DNA of 64,000 nucleotides from Dipetalonema caudispina. Taxonomy: Eukaryota; Nematoda; Chromadorea; Rhabditida; Onchocercidae. The notes below the pieces were generated by a model. That model ran no database searches. It was not told where the DNA came from and was given only the letters and a program-made list of their open reading frames with translations. Positions 1-11,700 of the stretch are shown here, in pieces. The translations under genes and the position numbers were made by a program. Within the stretch, counting starts at the first letter, position 1; the number at the start of each line of letters is the position of its first letter. Where the stretch lies: positions 33,395 through 97,394 of the forward strand of contig JABVXV010000241.1 of assembly GCA_013365325.1 (NCBI GenBank). The letters are read 5' to 3'.

Positions 1-3000
1 TTTTTTTTTCATCATCTCATTGTGGTGAAAGCATTACACTACACCCATTGGTAGGATTTTTATGTTATCTTCGTTTCATTGCTTTGTCCCAAACAGAAAA
101 CCATTTTGTGGTAGATAGTAGAAGTGTAAGAGAGAATTGCTATAAAATTCACCGAATTTTTCGTATTTCGTATTCATACATATGCAAGTAACGAACATTC
201 GGTGGTTTCTATACGATTATGGTGATTATGAAAAATTAGACCTGTATAATAGAATAGTAGAGAAAAATTAACATAAGATATCTTAAAAGGATAGATCACT
301 GGCATAAGGAGATCCTTAATTGTAAAGAATAACTATTTCCGGAAGTTATTCGAAAATTATGGCATTGTTTAACCAGAGAGAAGTTTGGATTTCCGTTCCT
401 TTAGTTTTATTAAAATCTTGGGGGCACTTTTCATTTCAACGCATTAATATTTTTACGACATTTGTCATTTTTACGGTAAACTTAGTGTTAGTGTTCAGTA
501 GTTCAAAATATGTTGTCCTTCATTCCTATTCGATAGTCAAAAATTTGTACTTTTTCGTTCCTACCAGACATTTTATCAAGCACTAACATCATTTTTACTT
601 TTTTTGACATTAGAAGTAGCATCGATATATGGATGTATTCAAAGATTTCATTGTGCTAGAGATTGCATTTCATTTACATTCTGTTATTTTGAAGATTCAG
701 CCATCGTCTTTACTCATGTAGTTATTATTTACTATACGGTGATGGGAAGTACAAGGAAAAGAAAAGGGAATAGATGGTTTTACCCCGGATAGAAAAATAC
801 ATAATGCAAAATATTCCTTCCGGAAATTCCACAGAAATTTAGATCTTAAAAAAAAAGATGATAGCTCTTATGGTATTTGGTTATAAGTAACATTATTCAT
901 TCCTTTTTTTTAAATGTAAAAAATATTGGATGTAGGTGTTACGAAGGTTTTGCTTATCGTTGATTCAAGAAATGTTTTGCTTAGCATTTGTGTAATTTAT
1001 ATGTGAGGAGCTTATTCTCTTTTCCTGTGCTGTATTGTCCTTATTTCCGTAGTTATTTATTATAATTTATTCATGTAGCAATTTGTTATATTGAGAGGTG
1101 AAAATTTATCAGGCTTAAACTAGTTTCAATTATTGGTAAGTTACACTATTCTATGTGAGTAGACAACGAAATTCTATTATTATCGCGTTTTAACCTGCCA
1201 GTTATGGATATGAAAATTGTTGTATTGAATTTCAAGTTAGTATTACAAACATTGCCCAAAAACCATGAATTTTTTATTTCATTATTAGTAAATATTGTTC
1301 GAGACTAATCTACACTATAATCTCTTTGGTATTGGTATGTTAGTGTCTCTAAACGGTATTTTTAAGTTGGTTTTTACTCCATTTTCATCAGGCGCCGTAA
1401 ATTTTTCATCGCTATAAGCACTCGTCCTTCGCTTCTGCTCCTCCTCTTTCCACTACGAATTATTTGTACAGAACTATACAATTTATACCATTTTGAAATG
1501 ATGAAATCATTTTTCATGCTCCATTTTATCAGTTTCTATTACCGATATTAGCTATCCAATGTCACCGTGCCATTTCTTCATGTCAGTAATTCTTATGTTT
1601 TTGCTTTATGACACTCTATGATTTTGCATTTTTCCATGCAAAGAAAAAATTGATTTTGCTTGCCAACATGTTATCGTCAAATGATTTGTCATTTTAAGTA
1701 GTGATAAGAACTGATAAGGACTCCTTCCTCATTTCCGGGTTGTATACGTCCAGCAATTTTTCTTTTTTTGATAGGATTACTTTCTTGCCAGTAATTTTTC
1801 GATTTTTCGGTGAGAGTAGGATGACCTACAATTAATTACCCCTCTTTCTGAATATTATTGCTTGTTTCTCATTAGTGCTTACTTGTGTATGTTTTTGAAG
1901 TATGAGAGACAAGTCTGAATGGAAGTGCATTGTGAAGCTTACTTCTTTTTGTAGTTGGTATAGTCGGTTGTTAAAATCTATTTGATTCGAGGAGTATATC
2001 TGGCAGAAAATATTAATGATTTGCTTTACTCACCTTTTTTTTTCTGCAATTGTTTTCGTCATCTTCAATCCGAATGGACGAAAGATGGTAATACTACTAG
2101 ACAAATAGGAATCTTTATTTGTCACTCAGCTTATGAAACATGTCTCCTTGGAGAAAAAGTCAGGGATTTTGTAGCAGTCAGTAAGATATTGGTCGCTTCA
2201 AATATGTCAAAAAGATAAAATGCTTTATTAGATGATCAAGATGTTTGACAGTCAATTTGCATGAGTTTGGTCTGATTTGCTTTAAATGTGAATTCTATTC
2301 CAGTTGTTGTTTTCCCATTATTTTTTGTTCACAATTAGCAATGTGAGAAAAGTTTTGTTTTGTCATTATTTTAGGAATTTTACCTTTTATTTTTCTATTT
2401 CTGCTACTTTCTAGAGAAAAGAAGTGCACTATATACAGCATATACTTCATTTCGATAATTGATTTCACTAATGTCCAGACATTTGCTTATTCATAGCTTA
2501 AGGAGAGATTTTAAATGATGCATTTCGTTTCATTCTTAATAAAAGTTTCAAATGTTGGCTTAACATTATTTTGATACTTCGCAAACCTGATAATTTAAAC
2601 CGTTGGTATCCTAGAACCTTTACGTCTGGCAGTTACAAAAACGAACATGAGGTAACGATACATGTTAGTGAGACAATGTGCAGTTAGTTCGGATATTTCG
2701 ATAGAATTGAAATAATATATTTAAGCTTACAGCACTATATATATAATATTTAATACTGTAAATTGGTTTGAAATTTCTACTTTTTGTCCTGAATATAATT
2801 TATCCGAAGAAAGGATTTAGAAGGAAAGGAGTAAGAGAGGTGGTAACAGGATGAACTTGCAGTAAGTATACATTAATAGCTGGTAAATAATTGATATGTA
2901 ATTATCATAAAATGAGTTAAGCACTGAGGAAGAAAGAGAATGGACTAAACGATAGGAATTGATGCTGGATGGCTAAATATGAGGCAGTATGCATATATTA

Positions 3001-6000
3001 AATTAATTAACGAGCTTTTTCTAAATTCTATAACAGATATCAATTTCACTAGATGTATTTCCATCCTTTGGTTTCTTTTTTTTACAAATAAAAAAGGATA
3101 ACTTGTAATACTGTAGGACAATATCCACCATAATATGATGTATTGAAATATGATAAAAAATAAGCTTACATAATACATTATACTGTACCATTTTTTCATC
3201 GAAAAGTAGTGATAATGTGATGTTGAGAAAAAAAAAAGATGATATAAGGCATATCAGTCAAAGAGTTTTAAGGATTTTTTCTTCAGATTTCTCAAACAAA
3301 TTTAGTGAAGGAGGAATGTTATGTGATCACTGTTCTTTGGAGTGGAACTACAATAGTTTTCCTCTGAGTAGAGAAATTTGTAGTCGATAAAATTGGCAAA
3401 ATTTAAATTGCAAACTTTAGATTCTTATGAATAAGATTTGGAAAGTGGTACTTTTGCATTTCTAGGATCAACATTCAGTAGGAGAATATTTTTTTTTTTT
3501 TTCTTTTTGAAAGAGAGCATGAAGGGATTACCAAATGGTTACGAATTGCAAACGATTTGCAAGTCTTACATCGTTTATAATATTTAAATTTAAATTTCAT
3601 GACTTAGTTCTCAGAAATGCCAGCTTTTCACATTATCTTTTATGGTTGATAGTTTAGGAAATATAGTTCCGGGGCATATTTCCTTTTCTGTTATTAGTCT
3701 ATTTGAATCAGTATAGTGAAGTAATTTATTTCGTTTATTTTGCAAAATCCTTTTTTATATGTTTCGTTTTCTAAATACTGCTTGGAATTGTTAAGAAGTA
3801 ATTCTTGTTTTAGGAAAAAAAGTTCAATGTTAGTATTTTAGAATTAGGTATTTACATTACTTATCATGAATACTGTGTATGTTACGCATGTGCAGGTTAG
3901 GTTATTTGAAAACTATAAAATGTTTCCAAGCAAAGTATCGGTAAGTGGTTGAATAATTATTAGTCGGATTAAAAACGGACAGTGATGGGAGGTAGAGGAG
4001 GGAAATTTTGCCTTCACGAAGTTAAAATCATTAGTTGCCATGCGAAGGAGGTTGGAAGAAACTTCTATAATAGTAGCATGCCTATTGCAGATAAACATCA
4101 GCAGAGATAGAGGGTTGAGCTGGTTTGTGACCGATTGCCAATTAGTAAATCTTTTAGTTTCACGTAAATTGGCCTATATAGGAGATATTTGTCGTAAAAT
4201 GCAATAAATCGTAGTATTGGCGGGGATAGAACAAAGCGAGGACGAGAAGGAACATGAGAATGACAATTAGATACATGTTCCATTGACTTTCAATCTTAGT
4301 AACATCTAGCATGTCTGTCCTGAGCATTGCGAATTTAATTGATGGAAGGGAAGGGAGGAATATTGTCGGACATTTATATCTTTTGTTGGTTTTTTTTTTC
4401 CTCACTTCATCTACGTCACAACTGTTGAAAACTTGTAAATCTGTGGTAGTTTTTGAATTTTAATGAATTAAAATCATTGGCAAGAAGGAATACATTTTCC
4501 TTTTATAAGCTGTATTATAATTTTTAACTGTTCACTTGTTAGATGATTACTTCTAATGTTCATGTTTTTGTGATTCATGAACAAAGAATACTTGATTTTC
4601 CTAGACATTCATCTAGAACCAGTTTATTTGCTGATGTATTAGTTTGTGGTATGACTGCGCATACCATCACTTTCGTAAAATGAAAATAGAAAACACATGC
4701 TAACGGTAATTTGTCCTATATCTGTACTGCTTTCAACAGTAATGGTAATAAGCTAATTGATGTGCTCTAGTGGGTTATTGATATTAAAAATGGAAATAGG
4801 ATGATTCGAACTTTTGTCTACATCAATTCGTCATTCTCGATAGATACTGTGAATATTTGAGAAATATTTAAGCATATTTATGTTAAGGCGTACTACATAA
4901 AGCAGGCTCTTGTGAAAGCATTCCCAATGCATTCTTCCTCATTCCCCTGATAAAGGCCGATAGTGGTTATTCGGTCAACAATACATCATCATAGTTGCTG
5001 ACGAAATGTCAGAATCACTGATTCATTGGAATAGACAGCAAATGCATTGTCATTTGTGCAGTTGGTACAGCTGTCGTTTGAATTATTGATATGTCACTTG
5101 TTAAAGAGATTTTTACCCTGATGTAGTTTACTGAATATTGAATATTGTCGTCATTTACACTTATGTCCTCATATAACTGTTTTATTCATTCATCTATCCA
5201 AATCTAATATCTCATCTTATCGCTCGATTTCTTTTGTACAGTGTGCCGTCCATTGTTCCATAACAGACTTAGATTTTACGAAAACTAAAATTTATTTGGA
5301 TTTTTTATTTCATTATACCATCGATTATTGCTATTATTGGTTTCTTACAAATGCACTGAAATTTGAGCGATGAAAAAGAATGGCACAACATTAAGCGGTA
5401 AACTTTCGAATCCATTCTTCTCCTCCTTTTCCTCCTCCCGTTTTTCTCCGTTATTTATATAGTTGTTGTATCCTTGAGATGTAATTGAGGAAGGATTGTA
5501 TGTGACGGCATTGTATAATGCATAATTATTCGATTTAACTCTCATTATCATCGATTTGTTGTCGTATACTTCATCTTGATTCCTATGCGTAAATACTGTA
5601 TATATAGTAAAATCTTAATTTTATTTGTGCAGATGTAAATATATAATAAAATTTAGATAAGTAGAACAGATGTAGGGTAATTTAAACATAGATGTTTAAG
5701 TCTTACGCATCATTGTTTTCATTCTCTTTCAGATTTTCTTATTTGATGAAGTATTTGTCAACTGGCGATGATTATTGCTGTGGCAATGATGACAGTAAAT
5801 GTGGTAGAGCTATAGCTAATGTTGAAGTGTTTCTTTCAATTTCATCCAATACATTAGCTTCATTGGGTTTTTGTTCGTGTCATCAGCTTTATTATTTGCT
5901 GAGTTATCCATCAGTTTGGGAACTATGAAGCATATAGCTAAATATCCTGTAAGATAGATTAACTCCATTACTTGTTAATTAATTCGTTCGTTAACTTCAT

Positions 6001-8642
6001 CACTATGGCATCATTATGTGTAGCAGTTTTTCTTTTCTTTCTTTTTAGTGCCAAATAATGGCATATAGTGGTTACCGTTGCTTGTATCATTTGAAAGGTC
6101 GACTAAAACGGCAGGTGACATTGATGGCCGGTTTAGGTATGGATAGTGCGGGGTTTACGAGGCATTCAGCTCACGATCTCATGGCATTGACGACCGCCCG
6201 ATTTTCGATGCAGCCCCGTTCATCACACTGCGCACATTTTTTGCTAAATTGCTTTTGTGATGTGTTATACTGTAAACCCATTCTTCCTTATTTTATTTGC
6301 TTTCTCTAACAGCCATTATTCTTTGTTAGTACTGGTATATTGTAGTTGCTGTAGTATTGTTATTGTTGTTGTTGTTGTTGTTATTGTTGTAGCGGTATGA
6401 GTGTAAGTATGAGAATGATGCGAATATGATAAGCAATTGGTGAAAAGTTTACTTCTAATGAATACTGTTATAAAGAAATGACGAAAGCTATGGGAATATT
6501 GATAGTTATTTGCTGTAATTAAAGGAAATTATCATTAGAATTTTAGTTCAATTTGTGATATGATTTACTATGCTAGAAAAGTCAGTTTATCAAGCTAAAT
6601 GATGATACCTTTTTATTCCTTCTTTTTTCATACATTTCTAATTATCAATTTGTTTGAAGATACATTCCTACTGACCACTTATATATTGTAATTCATGAGA
6701 AATAACAATGACAGTGTTGATAATAATATTGCGAAATGATTCTTGTTTATTTGCTGATTTTTTGAGATGAATTCTGACTATGACTAATGTCTGATGTGAA
6801 TGAATGTGTGTTCAGTAATGAAAACATGAAATAGGAAGAGTTTGATTTAATATGTGAAGTCTTATGTAATGAGTTCTAATGTACGAAAGATAAACATGCG
6901 TTGTAATGACGCATATGACCCAAACACCTAACTAAAATTTCGTTGCATGATGAAAGAATTGCTACTCCAAGGTCGATTAAGGAATTGGCTCGATTCATCT
7001 GAATGTAATTGTGGATTGAATGAATAGAAGTGGGTTTGAAGTAAGCAGGTGGTATGTTGTATTGAATGAACTGATGATATATATCTATAACGCCTTTATT
7101 ATAGTAAGTGATGTAGAGCGATTAGGGTAGATGAGTTAGAGTTTAACTATACAGATGACAATGAAAACGGGGTTATTCATTGATTGCTATATGGAATTTG
7201 GATGAATAGAGTATTATGTCCTTAATTTACCGCACATCGAACTTCCCAGAAATGATTCATAAAGTGAACTATTTAGACTTTAATCAGTCACTGGGTGATG
7301 TTTAATGTATAATTTACTTGTATGTTCCTAATATAAGCTGATACTATTCAAGATGTAGATTGTTAGTTCTTACACAAATAAACTGGTATTTTTTATTCTT
7401 GCAATGAAGTTCATCGGTAAGCTAGTTTTCAAAAATTCATGGTAATTATGTATTGTTGTGTCATGTTTCATTGTGTCTATTTTTGGAAAATGCTTTTAAT
7501 GAGTCATCATCATTGAAATTTAATAACATTCTCTCTCTCTCTCTCTCCCCCCCTCTCTCTCTCCCTCCTCTACATCTCACCTCATATGCAGTTCATGTTC
7601 AAACAATTCGGTGGCCAAGACTAGGCATTTGCTGGTATGACATAGTTGCTATCTCCATGGCAGCATTTATACTTGTTAGTAGGATGATAGTTAATTACAT
7701 AGTAATTATGATTTCCTTCTTTTGAAATCTATCCTTATATTTTGAATAGTATTAGGAAGAGAGTGAGTTACGCGAAGAATAGTAGTAGAACTAGAGAGAG
7801 AAAGATAGGAAAAATTTATTAATTCATTTTGTGGAAATCCTAGCTAATTTTTTCTTGTAATTTATTTGTAGTTGTCTTCTTGCCTCTTCGATTATTTTCT
7901 TTGCAACTCGATTCTACGAATTAAATTTTTTCACAAAACTTCTAATATTACTATGTAAAACTTATTGTTCAACAAGCTTTTCTGGATTTTCTACTTGGTT
8001 TTGTTTTATTTCGTATCTATTATTGGCATATAGCACTTGATTCATAGGCAATTTACAGAAAATAGTTAACTTTGAAAGATTTCCGCCATTCTTTGGTGCC
8101 AATTCTTTCTTCTAGAATTTTTTCTCCACTGTTCATTCCGTTCCTTTATTTCAATTCTATCGGAATTTTCGACAAAGTACACATTTGTTATATAGTTGGG
8201 GACATTTCACTCTAACATATTTGTGAGAAGTGTTAATATGTGATGTGAGAGATTGGTGCTAAAATATTCACTGGTGCGATGAACATGAATTAACGCTGAA
8301 TTGGTAGATTACAGATTTTTAGTGGGATTAACAATAGAGATATTAAAATGGATGGAATTCGTAGGCTTAAAAGTTCAAGAAGTTAGTGACGCAGGGTTGA
8401 AATGACCTTTTACGATTTACTTTGTCATATTTCATAACTTTCAGTTTCTCGTGTTATTAAGATGCCTTTCGCCGTTTTGTTTGTTATATTCTTTTCCCTT
8501 CTTCTTCTCTCCGTAAATGATCGACTAGTGAACATACGAATGTTTCAATAGACGAACATACCAACATTTCTCTGTTTGATTCTGCATAGCCAAGCCGTTG
8601 TACTTCTGGAATAAATATGCTAACAAGTTTGTGTTTATATCA
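1..8642. other. Upstream region of the homeobox gene, no confirmed gene
   Basis: AT-rich sequence with few long homopolymers. Open frames here are short and have no recognisable domain. It holds a CT-rich microsatellite near 7530-7570, a GC-richer open block near 6045-6260, one tentative + strand exon (7592-7674) and one tentative - strand open segment (about 5345-5600). It probably contains 5' regulatory DNA and perhaps untranslated exons of the homeobox gene, which is inference from position only. Confidence 0.5.
7592..7674 (+). CDS. Tentative internal exon, hydrophobic, unassigned
   Basis: A long pyrimidine tract ending in CAG precedes an 83-nt open segment that ends at a GTTAGT donor. 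The frame that uses two leading bases reads 27 codons and is Trp-rich and hydrophobic (contains RWPRLGICWYDIVAISMAAF). It cannot be spliced in frame to the homeobox gene, whose ATG is preceded by an in-frame stop. It ends in phase 0, so it is phase-compatible with the tentative exon at 20429-20548, but the homeobox exons lie between them. It may equally be a chance open frame after a CT microsatellite. No homology could be tested. Confidence 0.2.
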
Positions 8643-8716
8643 TTTTTTTTTTTTTTTCAGCATTTGTGCTGAACTGAAATATAAATCGAAATAATTGGCG
8701 TAAACTTTGGATCTAA
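8643..8716 (+). promoter_or_regulatory. Putative trans-splice acceptor and 5' UTR of the homeobox gene
   Basis: Fifteen T residues followed by CAG at 8658-8660 form a strong nematode-type 3' splice site. The 56 bases to the ATG carry an in-frame TAA immediately before it (8714-8716), so the reading frame cannot extend upstream. The site could accept a spliced leader or an upstream untranslated exon; the sequence does not decide. Confidence 0.5.
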
Positions 8717-11700
8717 ATGGTTGCAAGTTACGTGTTTCCACATGGTGCCACATCACCAACTACCGAAGCTACACTTATTTTATCTTCTTCTCCATCGTCT
8801 GTTACTGCAATTGAAAAAACGAAGCAGCGTCAGCAGGTTAGTAGCTTATGTAAACTTGTTGCTAAGGTATATGACCTTCGCTACATTTCACTATTTATGG
8901 ATAATCTTTGAAACAATCAATATTGTTGTTCTCAACTTTAGGATCATGTTGAAAGTCCCATGCTTAGTTGGCTGTCATTTCGTAATTTTTGATTATTTGT
9001 GTCCTTGGTAAGAATATTGTTGTGTTGTTATGTTATGTTGTATGTTGCTGATGATGAAATACTCGTCAATATTTATCTATATATTTATATACATAGTGTA
9101 TGCATATGTTTATATATATGGGTTATGTGTTTATGTTTGGTTGTATCATGAGAAGCATGTCTGCTATGAATTTTACGTTTTTTGGTGATCAAATACCCAA
9201 GGGTGAATGAATGGATGAGTTTTTTGCTCTCCGAAAGATGCAAAATGACTTTGTTCCACTGATATCTTCTATGTTATACGGAAACATGTTGATAATGATG
9301 GTGATGATGATGATGATGAGTGTGAGGAGGAATGAGTGAGTAAGTGAATGAGTGAGACAGGTTTGTAATGCAGATAAATAAATATATATATATGTGATAG
9401 ATAGGGGAAGGAGGAGTGTGAAGGGTAAGGCGTTTTGATTTCTTTTTTGACGTCCAGGTATTCACAATCATAAGGATTGTTAAGATTTTTCTCTTTTTCC
9501 TATACCCCATTTTATGGCGTTAAAATTTGGAATGAACAAGCTGAGCTATATATGTTGATCATTGAATCTCATGGAAATTCTTCTTTCCACTGCCTATAGC
9601 ACTTCCTGTGATGTGTTTTAATTGCCATTTATCGATGATTAAAGGAAGAAATTTATCTCATCATCATGTTAATTAGAAAAAGGATGAATTTTAGTTCGAT
9701 TATATAGTAGATACATTTCCGCTGATCCATCTGTGTTTAATCGTACTTTATGCAAATAATAGCTTTGTTGTCACATAATTGATTTTGATACTTTTAATCT
9801 CAAGCACTTTGCTTTAGTTTTTCCTTCTGCTTGTTGAGTTGATTTTTGCAATGTTGAAATTTTCTGGATAGCTTTATTTCACTTCATTTTTTCGTTCAGC
9901 GTTTTGGCATCATTATGCAAGTAGTGGAAGCAGAAAAGAGAAAAAATATTTTGCAGTGACAAAGTGGAGATAAGTTTATTTTGCAGTAACATTGGTTATC
10001 ACCAGAAGAGTTTCTCGAAAATATTTGGTGATTTTGTATGTCACATATATATGTTGACGTTTATCAGTGAGTCCCTTGAACTTTAGTCTCTACGTCAAAG
10101 TAGAGAGGAAAAAGTGAATTTGTTTTCGTGGAAAAATAGATGTGTAACATTTTCAGGCAGCAATGCTTGATGCATGGTTAGCAATGCATGGCGATAATCT
10201 TTACCCTTGTCGAGAAGAGAAAGAACGCCTAGCAAAAGACATGTCGATGACTTATATACAGGTTATTTTCTATCATTTTGAAAAATTTACTTTGTTCCTC
10301 TTGGTTTTAGCTGTTGAATAAAAGTATTAGTTGTTTGCGAGATTTTCCGAAGGGAAGAATAATTTGAAATTTCTAAATACACAGATTTCTTAGGTTGCTA
10401 TCTCAGTGCGTAAGAAGTTATGCTGAATTTACAATGATACATAAAAATTTGTTGCTTTTTTCTTTCTTTTGAACAAAGTTTCACTCATACCTTAAATGAG
10501 CTGTTTCCATGATAATTTTGGAGTGCATCAGTGAAGGACAAATAACAGTTTACAGTCTTTCGCATTTTTCGGCACTTGCTTTTTACCAAATGAAAATGAC
10601 ATACATTTTAAACTTAGTGCAAACCGTGTTTGCACTAAGTTTAAAATGCACACACGTATATGAATAGCATTTCATTGTACTACACGTGCTGGATTATAAT
10701 GTTTTTCGCAACACTCGTTTTTTCTTGTGATCTTTGATTCGCAGATACTATTTTAGTTTTTTTGATTCCAAGTTTTTTTTTAGCTTTGCCACATTTGAGG
10801 ACAAATCTATTTTTATTGTGATTGTTTTTGCTTTATAGAGTATAAACTGACATTGATTGTTTTAGTAATTAGGGATAATATTGTTAGTGTTACTATGAGT
10901 ACTATTACTGCTACTATTTAGACTGGAAGTAAAATTTTAATGCAAAATAGAGTTTGTGTTTCTTTTACCGTGTCTTTCCCATACATATTGCAATGCCAGG
11001 ATATCTATCGATAGGATGGATGCCGAAGGAGAGAAATGTTTTGTTTACATTTGCAGTGTGTGAAACAGCTTTTGCTTGAAGTTATAAATGTTTCTCTGCC
11101 TTTTGCGTCGTTCAGCTCTCTTCTCTCCTTTCTCATCATCCTTCCTCCCCCTCTCATCTGTCCCGACTCCTTATTCAGTTGCATTAAATTTTAATTTATT
11201 TGAGCGTTTTAGTTCTTAAGCTGTGAAATTTAATATTTTGTATAGCTTCTATAAAGTAGACTATAGCCGCTAAAATACGTCATGTCTGCATGTCTTCTCT
11301 TATTTTGCTTTTCGATAGTTGTTTTGGTATCGTCAATAGCAATATGTAACAAAATGGAATGTGATTCGATGGCTGGAATAGAAGATGGAACAAAATAGAG
11401 CCTAGACTAGGATAGAAATATATGTAATCGAACTATGTGTAGAAAATATCCTATTATCTATCTAAAGATGTTGACGGAGTATAGTTGGAAGACGAAATCA
11501 ATTAGGACATGCTTTGTAGAATTCATAGATGATGATAAGGAATCATGTGAATGGACAGACATGCTCAATTTTTGTGCATAGTTGAATGCAAAATATTGGA
11601 CTGATCGCTTGAAATGAAAGGATAGAAAGCATAACCAGTGGACGTAATGAATTCCCGGCAATTTATATATATATATATTTGTCGAACGTCTCATTCATTC

